DNA from: Fimenecus sp045543095
Lineage (GTDB): Bacteria; Bacillota; Clostridia; Oscillospirales; Acutalibacteraceae
Assembly (NCBI GenBank): GCA_045543095.1
Contig: JAZQMC010000027.1
Location: forward strand, 1 to 47,624
DNA length: 47,624 bases
Direction of reading: 5' to 3'
A model generated the notes under the pieces. It made no database searches. It was not told the DNA's origin and saw only the letters and a list, made by a program, of their open reading frames with translations. The translations under genes and the position numbers were made by a program. Positions within the stretch are counted from its first letter, which is position 1, and each line of letters opens with the position of its first letter. This document shows positions 24,731 through 32,635 of this stretch, piece by piece.

Positions 24731-24934
24731 ATGAGATTGAAAGATTTACGCGAAGACCGTGATGTTAAGCAAAAAGAACTTGCAGAACTACTTAATATAA
24801 AACAGAATACCTATTCACAATACGAAAACGGAAAACGAGAGATACCGTTATCTATGCTTTGGAAATTAGCTGATTTTTATGATGTAAGTATTGATTATTT
24901 AATAGGTAGAACGGAAAATTCAACAAAACTATAA
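24731..24934 (+). CDS. Small XRE-family helix-turn-helix regulator
   Basis: This 67-aa protein is almost wholly one HTH_3 DNA-binding domain: LREDRDVKQKELAELLNIKQNTYSQYENGKREIP, ending DYLIGRTE. It has no sensor or dimerisation extension, so it resembles phage-type or housekeeping mini-repressors. AAGGTGA lies 5-6 nt before the ATG. It is divergent from the metallophosphoesterase gene, with a palindrome between them, which suggests auto- and cross-regulation. No toxin or prophage genes lie nearby. Confidence 0.92.
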   Translation: MRLKDLREDRDVKQKELAELLNIKQNTYSQYENGKREIPLSMLWKLADFYDVSIDYLIGRTENSTKL

Positions 24935-24941
24935 ACTGTTA

Positions 24942-24970
24942 AGCACTCACAATTTGTGGGTGCTTTTTTA
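24942..24970 (+). terminator. Rho-independent terminator of the XRE gene
   Basis: The hairpin is identical to that behind the PHP gene (stem AGCACTCACA / TGTGGGTGCT, loop ATT), followed by TTTTTT. Confidence 0.92.
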
Positions 24971-24971
24971 C

Positions 24972-25084
24972 GGGACGCCGAGGTCGTTGTCCCCTATAAA
25001 ATGAAAGAGATTTAGTGATAATGCAACCTATCTCTCCCTCAGTCTTTTTCTGCGAAAAAGACAGCTCCCTCGTCAGAGGGAGCC
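24972..25084 (+). repeat. CTCCCTC palindromic repeat, copy R3 with GGGAC hairpin
   Basis: A GGGACG...GTCCCC hairpin (24972-24996) is followed by GAGATTTAG (25007), AACCTATCTCTCCCTC, an inner hairpin GTCTTTTTC/GAAAAAGAC and the right palindrome CTCCCTCGTCAGAGGGAG. It fills the gap between the XRE terminator and the transketolase stop codon, and is the cleanest reference copy in the window. Confidence 0.85.
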
Positions 25085-25097
25085 GAAAAAAGTTGGA

Positions 25098-26045
25098 TTA
25101 TTTTTTAAGTGCTACTGCTTGTTTGCATTTTGCAACGATGTTTGCAGCGTCAAGTCCAAACTCGTGGAGAAGCTGTACTGCCGGACCTGATTTACCGAAT
25201 GTATCTTCAACACCAACGCGAAGTACTGGAACAGGAACTGTTTCGCAAACCACTTCTGCAACTGCTGAGCCAAGACCACCAATCACATTATGTTCTTCTG
25301 CTGTAACGATTACGCCTGTTTTCTTTGCAGACTCAATTACAAGGTCACGGTCAATAGGTTTGATTGTTGCCATATTAACAACCCTTGCATTGATACCTTC
25401 TTCTTTAAGTGTTTCGTAAGCCATAAGTGCTTCGTTTACCATAAGGCCTGTTGCGATGATTGTAACATCGTCGCCCTCTTTAAGCACATTTCCCTTACCG
25501 ATTTCGAATTTATAATCTTCGTCGAATACTCTCGGTACTGCAAGACGACCAAATCGCATATAAACAGGACCTTCGTGCTCTGCTGCGGCAAGTACACAAA
25601 GTCTTGCTTCAACATCATCCGCAGGATTGAGAATTACCATATTGGGAATTGTTCTCATAAGTCCGATATCTTCACAGCATTGATGGCTTGCACCGTCTTC
25701 ACCAACAGAAATGCCTGCGTGAGTTGCACCGATTTTAACATTGAGATTTGTATAGCTGATTGAGTTTCTGACCTGTTCGAAAGCACGACCTGCTGCGAAC
25801 ATTGCGAATGATGATGCAAAAACTGTATATCCTGCACTTGCAAGACCTGCCGCAACGCCCATCATATTACCCTCTGCGATACCGCAGTCAATGAACTTTT
25901 CGGGGTGTGCTTTTTTGAACATACCTGTTTTTGTTGCAGCAGCCAAGTCTGCATCAAGAACAAGAATTTTAGCATCTGTATTACCTAATTCAACAAGTGC
26001 TTTACCGTAAGCATCACGAGTTGCTGTTTTAATTACTTCGCTCAT
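25098..26045 (-). CDS. Transketolase, C-terminal subunit
   Basis: This 315-aa half of a split transketolase holds the pyrimidine-binding and C-terminal domains. It pairs with the N-terminal subunit encoded just upstream to move two-carbon units in the pentose phosphate pathway. Landmarks are the start MSEVIKTATRDAYGKAL, DCGIAEGNMMGVAAGLA (with the conserved Glu), GATHAGISVGEDGASHQ and TAEEHNVIGGLGSAVAEV. The frame opens at 26066, but the ATG at 26045 with GGAGGGTG upstream is chosen; it begins one base after the stop of the upstream half. Confidence 0.95.
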   Translation of the reverse strand: MSEVIKTATRDAYGKALVELGNTDAKILVLDADLAAATKTGMFKKAHPEKFIDCGIAEGNMMGVAAGLASAGYTVFASSFAMFAAGRAFEQVRNSISYTNLNVKIGATHAGISVGEDGASHQCCEDIGLMRTIPNMVILNPADDVEARLCVLAAAEHEGPVYMRFGRLAVPRVFDEDYKFEIGKGNVLKEGDDVTIIATGLMVNEALMAYETLKEEGINARVVNMATIKPIDRDLVIESAKKTGVIVTAEEHNVIGGLGSAVAEVVCETVPVPVLRVGVEDTFGKSGPAVQLLHEFGLDAANIVAKCKQAVALKK

Positions 26046-26046
26046 T

Positions 26047-26892
26047 TTATACACCCTCCAATTCATTAAGTTTTGCAGTAAGTTCTGCTACTGCCTGATT
26101 ATAAAGTTCTTCATTTGGAGCTGCACCGTGCCAGTTAACCTGATTTTCCATATAGGAAACGCCTTTACCCTTAACTGTTTTTGCTACGATTGCAGTAGGT
26201 TTACCCTTGCAATTCTTTGCATTTTCCAGAGCAGTTTCGATTTCATCAAAGTTGTTACCGTCGATTTCAATTGTGTTGAAGCCGAATGCAGTGAACTTTT
26301 CAGGAATTGGGTATGGTGAGTTAACTTCTTCAACAGTACCGTCAATCTGAAGATTGTTGTTATCAACAATTACAACAAGGTTATCAAGTTTCTTTGCATT
26401 AGCAAACATTGCTGCTTCCCAAACCTGACCTTCTTCAATTTCACCATCACCTAGAATTGTATATACTCTGAAATCCTTGTTATCGAGTTTTGCGGCAAGA
26501 GCCATACCGACTGCTGCAGAAACACCTTGACCAAGTGAACCTGTACTCATATCAACACCGGGAACACATTTCATACTTGGATGTCCCTGAAGATAAGAGT
26601 CAGCTTTTCTGAGTGTTTTCATATCCTCAGTCGGGAAAAAGCCTTTAAGTGCTAATGTTGCGTAAAGAGCAGGTGCAGCGTGACCTTTTGAAAGAACAAA
26701 TCTGTCACGGTCTTCCCATTTTGGATTTGAAGCATCAACTTTCATCTCTACATTGTAAAGATAAGCCATAAGCTCGGCAATCGAAAGTGAGCCACCCGGA
26801 TGACCAGCCTTTGCATTGAAAATACCCTCTAACAAGAGAAGTCTTTCTTTTGTTGCAAAAATTTCAAGTTCCTTTTTCAAAGAAGCGTTCAT
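26047..26892 (-). CDS. Transketolase, N-terminal (thiamine diphosphate) subunit
   Basis: This 281-aa half binds thiamine diphosphate: AGHPGGSLSIAELM near the start, SKGHAAPALYA, the GDGEIEEGQVWEAAMFANAK and DNNNLQIDG thiamine-diphosphate/metal motif, and KTVKGKGVSYMEN. It is the usual two-gene (split) transketolase of Clostridia and Archaea. The gene lies 23 nt after the HAD hydrolase gene (GGGGAG ribosome binding site) and one base before its partner, so the two are translated together. Confidence 0.95.
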   Translation of the reverse strand: MNASLKKELEIFATKERLLLLEGIFNAKAGHPGGSLSIAELMAYLYNVEMKVDASNPKWEDRDRFVLSKGHAAPALYATLALKGFFPTEDMKTLRKADSYLQGHPSMKCVPGVDMSTGSLGQGVSAAVGMALAAKLDNKDFRVYTILGDGEIEEGQVWEAAMFANAKKLDNLVVIVDNNNLQIDGTVEEVNSPYPIPEKFTAFGFNTIEIDGNNFDEIETALENAKNCKGKPTAIVAKTVKGKGVSYMENQVNWHGAAPNEELYNQAVAELTAKLNELEGV

Positions 26893-26915
26893 TTTTACTC
26901 CCCCTATTTTTTATA

Positions 26916-27746
26916 TTATTCTTTGTAATCATTCATTATGTATTCAAGCAAGTCGGCAACCGCACCGTGATTACAATGACAAGCATGGAATTTTGCAATA
27001 TCGTGCATTGCTTTTGGTGCTTGCCCGCAACATGCGGGAAGTCCGACTGTTTTAAGCATATCGTAATCGTTGAAATAATCACCGATTGCGGCGGTATGCT
27101 CGTGGTCTATATTATACATTTCTGCAATTTTCATAAGTGCTGTTCCCTTGTGAACACCCTCGTTAAGCATTTCAAAAGAACAGACTGAACTTGACATAAA
27201 GTTTGCACCTGTGTTTTCAAGTGACAATGCATATTTTTTAACTGCACTAATAAGTGGCGGAATACCAAGGAAAATTACCTTACCCCAGTTTTCTCTGGGC
27301 ACTTCATCAACACTCTTACAATTAACACAATGAAGCTTATCTGCCAAAACCATACAAGGGGCAAAAATTTTTGCATTCAATGTGTAAATAACTTCGTCTG
27401 TGAGAATTTCAATTTCAAGTGCCGGAAATTTCTTATAAATATCAAAAACCAAATCAACTGCTTTTTGATTGATTGGTGTGAAATGCAACATTTTTTCTTG
27501 TGAATAATCATAAACACCTGCACCGTTAAGCACAACAGCCGGAGTACCTTTAATCGGTAATCTGTTATAATGTTTTCTCATTGACTCCACATTTCTGCCT
27601 GATGCTAAAGTAAAATGCCCATTACATTTAAGCACAAAATGTTTGATTGCTTCAAAATTTCTTTTTGGCAATTTTCTTAATTTATTGTTGAGAGTTCCGT
27701 CAATATCTGACACAACAAGCCAGTTTGACAAGTCTTTTTTTGACAT
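26916..27746 (-). CDS. HAD-superfamily (Cof-type) phosphatase
   Basis: This 276-aa hydrolase has the nucleophile motif VVSDIDGTLNN, motif II LASGRN, and motif IV AIGDYFNDYDML, with a C2B-type cap between them. Cof-type enzymes remove phosphate from sugar phosphates, pyridoxal phosphate or similar compounds; the substrate cannot be read here. It lies between rluD and the transketolase genes (gaps of 16 and 23 nt) and is probably co-transcribed. It has several Cys near the C-terminus (PACCGQ, CHCNHG). Confidence 0.9.
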   Translation of the reverse strand: MSKKDLSNWLVVSDIDGTLNNKLRKLPKRNFEAIKHFVLKCNGHFTLASGRNVESMRKHYNRLPIKGTPAVVLNGAGVYDYSQEKMLHFTPINQKAVDLVFDIYKKFPALEIEILTDEVIYTLNAKIFAPCMVLADKLHCVNCKSVDEVPRENWGKVIFLGIPPLISAVKKYALSLENTGANFMSSSVCSFEMLNEGVHKGTALMKIAEMYNIDHEHTAAIGDYFNDYDMLKTVGLPACCGQAPKAMHDIAKFHACHCNHGAVADLLEYIMNDYKE

Positions 27747-27762
27747 TGCTAATACCCCTCTC

Positions 27763-28674
27763 TCATTTAATTTTGTTCAAAAAATCCTTGAAATAGTCGG
27801 GTAAATCCGATGTAAATTCAAGGTATTCATTTGTTATCGGGTGAACAAACCCGATTTTTATTGCGTGAAGGCACTGACCGTTAAGGTGTGCACTTTTTTT
27901 ATCGTTTCCGTAAACATAATCACCCGCCACCGCGTGACCTAAATGAGCCATGTGAACTCTGATTTGGTGAGTTCTGCCCGTCTGGAGTTTTAATGAAACG
28001 TGGGAATAGCCCTCATATTCGGCGATTACATTATAATGTGTAACTGCGTTTTTTGAATTCTGCATTGTTACACACATTTTTTTTCGGTCTTTGGGACTTC
28101 TGCCAATGGGTGCATTAACTGTGCCCGACTGTTCTTTTAAATGACCGCAAATTACCGCGTTATATTCGCGGGTAAAACTATGCTCTTTAATCTGCTCGGC
28201 AAGACCTATATGTGCTTTGTCGTTCTTTGCAACAATTAAAAGTCCGCTTGTGTCTTTATCTATTCGGTGAACAATACCGGGACGCAAAATTCCGTTAATA
28301 CCTGAAAGTGAGTCTTTGCAATGATAAAGCAAAGCATTGACAAGAGTTCCGCTGTAATTACCCGGTGCGGGGTGAACCACCATACCGCGAGGTTTATTAA
28401 CAACGAGCAAGTCGTCATCTTCGAAAACTATATCCAAAGGAATATTTTCGGGCTCGGCATCAAGTGGCTTTAAGTCACTTGGGAGCACAAGAATTTCGTC
28501 GTCGGTGCTGACCTTGTATTTCTTATTAACAGATGCACCGTTCACAGTAACCTTGCCGTTTTCAATAAGTTTCTGAATTGCATTACGTGACGAATTTTCA
28601 AGGAGCAATGAGAGAAATTTATCAATTCTCTCCCCTTCATAAATTTCGGGGACTTCAATTAAAAGTTCAGGCAT
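27763..28674 (-). CDS. RluD-family 23S rRNA pseudouridine synthase
   Basis: This 303-aa enzyme has an N-terminal S4 RNA-binding domain (about 13-60) and the RluA/RluD catalytic domain with HRIDKDTSGLLIVAK, whose Asp is the catalytic nucleophile. LQTGRTHQIRVHMAHLGH follows. It probably modifies 23S rRNA, as RluD does in helix 69; other uridine targets are possible within this family. It overlaps the 3' end of lspA by 8 nt, the same order (lspA then rluD/ylyB) seen in Bacillus. Confidence 0.92.
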   Translation of the reverse strand: MPELLIEVPEIYEGERIDKFLSLLLENSSRNAIQKLIENGKVTVNGASVNKKYKVSTDDEILVLPSDLKPLDAEPENIPLDIVFEDDDLLVVNKPRGMVVHPAPGNYSGTLVNALLYHCKDSLSGINGILRPGIVHRIDKDTSGLLIVAKNDKAHIGLAEQIKEHSFTREYNAVICGHLKEQSGTVNAPIGRSPKDRKKMCVTMQNSKNAVTHYNVIAEYEGYSHVSLKLQTGRTHQIRVHMAHLGHAVAGDYVYGNDKKSAHLNGQCLHAIKIGFVHPITNEYLEFTSDLPDYFKDFLNKIK

Positions 28675-29149
28675 TATTCTTATCCTTTTCTTTGGCTTCT
28701 TTGTAAATTCCGTAAAACAACCAGATTACAAGCACCACTGCACTACAGGTTACTAAAATATCAGCAAAATTGAATATTGCGAAGTCGATGAACAAGGGTT
28801 CAATATAATCTACCACAAAACCGCGGAACACACGGTCAACAAGATTACCGATACCGCCGGCAAGCATAAGGGCAACACAGACATATTCAACGCCCATTTT
28901 AAGCTTACCGCTTAAAAGATAGACAAGCCCCGCCACGATTACCACAAATGTAAAGCCTGACAAAAGCCAGGTTTGTCCGCTAAAAGAACCAAAAGCAGCC
29001 CCTGTATTTTCGGCATAACTCAACTGAATAAAGCCGTCAATCAAAGGCAGGCTGCCTATCGGTTCGAGATATTCAATTACAAGTAATTTGATAAGCTGGT
29101 CAATTGCAACCAAGGCTGCAATTGACACTAATGTTATTACTTGAACCAT
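28667..29149 (-). CDS. lspA: Lipoprotein signal peptidase II
   Basis: This 160-aa membrane aspartic protease removes signal peptides from prolipoproteins. Four hydrophobic segments are seen, with NTGAAFG after the first, the first catalytic Asp in GGIGNLVDRVFRGFVVDYI and the second in FNFADILV. GAGGT lies 6 nt before the ATG. The tail is Lys/Glu rich. It sits between divIVA and rluD. Confidence 0.96.
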   Translation of the reverse strand: MVQVITLVSIAALVAIDQLIKLLVIEYLEPIGSLPLIDGFIQLSYAENTGAAFGSFSGQTWLLSGFTFVVIVAGLVYLLSGKLKMGVEYVCVALMLAGGIGNLVDRVFRGFVVDYIEPLFIDFAIFNFADILVTCSAVVLVIWLFYGIYKEAKEKDKNNA

Positions 29150-29160
29150 TCAAGTACCTC

Positions 29161-30171
29161 TTATTTTTTCTTAAAGAAATTTTTGAATGAAATTGAGCTT
29201 TTTTCTTCCTGTGGTTCTTCAGCTACTTCTTCAGTATCCATCACTACAGGTGCGGGAGCAGAAGTTTCTTCTTCATCTGCAAAGTCAATTTTACTCAAAT
29301 CAAGTTTAAAAGGCTTTTTAGCGGGAGTTTCTTCTGCAACTGCTTCATAAACAACTTCTGCAGGCTCTTCAGCTACTTCTTCAACTGTTTCTTCTACAGT
29401 TTCTTCCACCTCTGGTTCTGCAACCTCTTCAACTGCTTCTTCAACAATTTCTTCTGCTTCTTCTGTTTCTTCAACTTCTTCAACAACTACGGGTGCAGCC
29501 TCTTCAATAACTACAGGCTCTTCTTCAACAACCTCTTCTGCGGCCTCTTCAACCACAGGTGCTGACTCTGCTTTATCAAGTTCTTCGTTTGCGATTTCAG
29601 GAAGCTGATTGATAAGGTTGATATGCTCTTTATACATTGCAACAAGTTTTGCTTTGAATTCAGAAGCCTCTTTCTTAACCATATCATAAACTAAAGTTTC
29701 GTGAGTTACTTTGCGGTTGATATTACCGAGGATTTCGTTTGACTGACGATTAGCATCTGCAACGATTTTTTCAGCCTCTGCCTTTGCACTTTCGATAATA
29801 GCATCTGATTCACGCTTTGCCTTTGCTTCTGTTTCGTCAGCATCAGCTTTAGCATCTTCGCGAAGTTTTTGAGCCTCTGCACGTGCATCTTCAGTATCTT
29901 TTTCTGCATTGTCTTTTGCCTCGGCAACAATGCGGTCAGCAAGCTTCTGTGCATTGAGAAGTGCAAGCTTTAAGCTTTCTTCGTCTGCACGGTATTCCTC
30001 AACCTTTTTAGCGAGAATGCTGATTTTCTTTATAAGGTCGCCGTTTTCTCTGAACATCTGCTCATAAGATGCAGAAACCTCGTTTAAAAAGTTGTCAACA
30101 TCTTCTGCACGGTATGAACCGCGACCTGTTGTTTGAAATGATTTTTCTCTAATTTTATCAGGTGTAAGCAT
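29161..30171 (-). CDS. divIVA: DivIVA-family protein with long acidic tail
   Basis: This 336-aa protein has the N-terminal DivIVA membrane-targeting segment (IREKSFQTTGRGSYRAEDVDNFLNEV) and a long coiled coil to about residue 200. An unusually long tail of Val/Glu repeats (VEE, EEV, about 200-300) and a basic end (SFKNFFKKK) follow. DivIVA binds negatively curved membrane at poles and septa and organises division and growth proteins. The acidic tail is much longer than in Bacillus DivIVA and probably disordered. The gene lies 48 nt after sepF with an AAGGA ribosome binding site. Confidence 0.93.
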   Translation of the reverse strand: MLTPDKIREKSFQTTGRGSYRAEDVDNFLNEVSASYEQMFRENGDLIKKISILAKKVEEYRADEESLKLALLNAQKLADRIVAEAKDNAEKDTEDARAEAQKLREDAKADADETEAKAKRESDAIIESAKAEAEKIVADANRQSNEILGNINRKVTHETLVYDMVKKEASEFKAKLVAMYKEHINLINQLPEIANEELDKAESAPVVEEAAEEVVEEEPVVIEEAAPVVVEEVEETEEAEEIVEEAVEEVAEPEVEETVEETVEEVAEEPAEVVYEAVAEETPAKKPFKLDLSKIDFADEEETSAPAPVVMDTEEVAEEPQEEKSSISFKNFFKKK

Positions 30172-30219
30172 AAAATATCCTTCCCATTCTGCACAAATTT
30201 CTAAATAATATGAATGTTA

Positions 30220-30687
30220 TCAGAAAAACATTCCGTTATTTTCAAGCTCATCAAGTAAATCACCCATAACATCAACATTATATGGAGTGATGATAAATGT
30301 GCTGTTTGCAACACGCTTAATCTGACCGTTGTTAGCATAAGCAACGCCTGTTAAAAAGTCGATAAGACGGCGTGCAACATCTTTACTTACAGATTCAAGG
30401 TTTAAAACAACTGTTCTTTTTTCATTAAGGTTATCGGCGATACCGAGAGCCTCGTCAAACTTTTCAGGCTTTGCGAGAACTACCTGAAGCTGTGCTGTTG
30501 TATGAATATTAACTACTTTATCGTGGTCGGAATTGCGTTGTGTACGGTGTGGCTGTCTTGACGGTCTTTGCTCGGGTTCATCATAAGAATCTGCACCCAT
30601 AAATGCACCTGAATCCACATCATCATCAGGATAATAACCATCCTCGTCAACATTTACGATGTTTTTGATTTTGTCTAAAAAACTCAT
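30220..30687 (-). CDS. sepF: Cell division protein SepF
   Basis: This 155-aa protein helps align FtsZ at the septum and tethers it to the membrane. It begins with a short amphipathic helix (MSFLDKIKNIVNVDED), has an acidic and Arg/Gln-rich linker, and ends in the SepF core with KVVNIHTTAQLQVVLAKPE, LNLESVSKDVARRLIDFLTGVAYA and FIITPYNVDV. AGGAGG lies 7 nt before the ATG. It sits between the yggS-type gene and divIVA, as in the Bacillus ylm cluster. Confidence 0.95.
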   Translation of the reverse strand: MSFLDKIKNIVNVDEDGYYPDDDVDSGAFMGADSYDEPEQRPSRQPHRTQRNSDHDKVVNIHTTAQLQVVLAKPEKFDEALGIADNLNEKRTVVLNLESVSKDVARRLIDFLTGVAYANNGQIKRVANSTFIITPYNVDVMGDLLDELENNGMFF

Positions 30688-30705
30688 TTGCTAATCCTCC
30701 TGCTT

Positions 30706-31431
30706 TTAATATATTCTCGGGCCGAAAATTGAAGAGCCTATTCTTACAAGATTTGACCCACATAAAATTGCTTGCTGGTAATCTCCGGACATACCCATCG
30801 ACAATACATTCATATCTATATTATCTATCTTTTTCGCCTTAATGTCAACATAGATATTGTATATATTTTCAAAAAATTTACAAAGTATAGTATTATTTTC
30901 GCAAATCGGCGGGATTGTCATAAGCCCCTTTACGCGAATTGCGTCGATTTCGGCGATTTCGTAGAGATTTTCATAAAATTCAGATGCAGAGAAGCCTGTT
31001 TTAGTCGCCTCTTCACCTACATTTATTTCAAGAAGAACATCGGTTACAATGCCCTTTTTAACAGACTGCTTTGCGATTTCTTTGGCGATTTTAAGAGAGT
31101 CAACAGACTGAATCATATCAACCTCGCCCACAATCTGACCTGCTTTATTGGTTTGCAGATGCCCGATTAAATGCTTATCAACTCCGTCGAGATGTAATTC
31201 AGGTTTTTTGCGAAGCATTTCCTGAACTCTGTTTTCTCCTATAAGTTTAACACCGTAATCAAGTGCATAATTTATAAAAATCGGGTCAACAGTTTTTGTA
31301 ACCGCCATAAGACGAACATCATCGGGTGTTCGTCCGCTTTTTATTGCACTTTCGGCGATTTTTTCATTTATAACATCAAGGTTATATTCGATATCGGCTT
31401 TACGCATATCAAGAAACGACTTTTCCATCAT
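30706..31431 (-). CDS. YggS/PLPBP-family pyridoxal phosphate homeostasis protein
   Basis: This protein binds pyridoxal phosphate through the Lys in LMAVTKTVDP. Other landmarks are IGENRVQEML, HLIGHLQTNKA, IQSVDSLKIA and the phosphate site MGMSGDYQQAILCGSNLVRIGSSIFG. It controls free cofactor levels rather than catalysing a reaction, and corresponds to YlmE of the Bacillus ylm cluster. The frame opens at a TTG (31440). The tandem ATGs at 31431 and 31428 follow GGGAG; a Met at 31407 is an alternative that avoids the overlap with the upstream gene. Confidence 0.93.
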   Translation of the reverse strand: MMEKSFLDMRKADIEYNLDVINEKIAESAIKSGRTPDDVRLMAVTKTVDPIFINYALDYGVKLIGENRVQEMLRKKPELHLDGVDKHLIGHLQTNKAGQIVGEVDMIQSVDSLKIAKEIAKQSVKKGIVTDVLLEINVGEEATKTGFSASEFYENLYEIAEIDAIRVKGLMTIPPICENNTILCKFFENIYNIYVDIKAKKIDNIDMNVLSMGMSGDYQQAILCGSNLVRIGSSIFGPRIY

Positions 31432-32635
31432 ACAAATCAACTCCCTGTGTAATTATTGTATCATATTGCTTGACATAAGCCGAATCATCAACCTTTTCGA
31501 TGATTGAATAGTCCTCAGTTGAATAAACAATTTTAATCTTTTTGAACTGAATAATATTACCACGCATTACATAAACGCCTTTTTCACCGTTTTCTTCACG
31601 GATTGAGGTATTGTTTATTCTAAAGCCTGTGAATTCACCTGTAATGATTTCGATTTCGGCAATTCGCAAGTTAGCAACATCGCGGTTCATAATATTACAT
31701 TTGAGCACAACTGCCACCTGCTCGCCGTCTTTGTCACCTTTATGCACAACTGTGCATTTTATTGTGCCCACTGCAGTATTGGGAACATTTACGGAAACTG
31801 TTTTACCCACTTCGATTTCACCCGAATCGTTATATGGCACATTGCAAAGGAAATACCAATCGAATGAGTCAACAAGTTTACCCATTACATTTTTTTCGGT
31901 TTCTTGTTTTTGAGAAGAAATCAATGAAGAAATCTGTTCACAAGATACCTTTGTACAATCTTTATATGCGATTGCATTTTCATAGCCGTCAACGGCACCG
32001 ATATAATAGCCTGAGCTTGGTGCAGTAACTGTTGAATACCCTTCAGCAAGTGTTTTTAATGACACAAGCTCCGCCTGAAGCTTTGAAAGTTTTGCCTCAA
32101 CAACAATTTCTTCACCAACTGCTAATTGGCGGGCCGTAATAGCATCTCGCAAATCGGTAAGAGAATCTTCAAAATCTCTGCCGATTTCTTCACGTGAAGC
32201 AGAGATGAAATCTATGCAAGCATCGTCAATTAAAGCGGTATATGACGAGGGTGCATTTGTACCAATACCTACGCGGTTTTTAAGTTGCTCATAATATTCG
32301 ATTTCTTTTTGAAGCTCGTTTATGCGTACATAAGCTGCTGCACTATCGGAATTTTTGAAAACAACGGCAACATCTTCGCCATTGCCCACACGCTTGCCGT
32401 CTTCGGCGATTGAAACCACGGTACCCGTTGTGTTTTCGGCGGTAATGTATTCTTCATCACGCACCACGAATGCGGTGGTTTTTACTGAATTTTTGATTTC
32501 ACGTTCTAAAGCCAACTCGGTTTGATATGGATTTGAGTTCATTTGCACAATCTGATAAACGAAGTAAAGGATTATGCAGATACCCGCAACGGAGCAAAGT
32601 ATAGTTATTATTTTGTTTTTATCAAGTTTTTTCAT
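31409..32635 (-). CDS. HlyD-like membrane-fusion/efflux-adaptor family protein
   Basis: This 408-aa protein has one N-terminal hydrophobic anchor (about 10-30), then biotinyl-lipoyl-like segments (TTGTVVSIAEDGKRVGNGEDVAVVF; TAPSSGYYIG), a helical hairpin (about 100-205) and a beta-rich C-terminus. This is the layout of HlyD/RND adaptor proteins. No transporter ATPase or permease is adjacent. Similar orphan HlyD-like proteins occur next to the yggS-sepF genes in Clostridia, so a role in the envelope or division is possible but unproven. It overlaps miaA by 4 nt (ATGA) and the yggS-type gene by about 23 nt. Confidence 0.8.
   Translation of the reverse strand: MKKLDKNKIITILCSVAGICIILYFVYQIVQMNSNPYQTELALEREIKNSVKTTAFVVRDEEYITAENTTGTVVSIAEDGKRVGNGEDVAVVFKNSDSAAAYVRINELQKEIEYYEQLKNRVGIGTNAPSSYTALIDDACIDFISASREEIGRDFEDSLTDLRDAITARQLAVGEEIVVEAKLSKLQAELVSLKTLAEGYSTVTAPSSGYYIGAVDGYENAIAYKDCTKVSCEQISSLISSQKQETEKNVMGKLVDSFDWYFLCNVPYNDSGEIEVGKTVSVNVPNTAVGTIKCTVVHKGDKDGEQVAVVLKCNIMNRDVANLRIAEIEIITGEFTGFRINNTSIREENGEKGVYVMRGNIIQFKKIKIVYSTEDYSIIEKVDDSAYVKQYDTIITQGVDLYDGKVVS

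Noticed and set aside
25015..25419. 134-aa open frame on the plus strand
   Set aside because: It begins in the repeat and runs antisense through the transketolase gene; the composition is that of a shadow frame.
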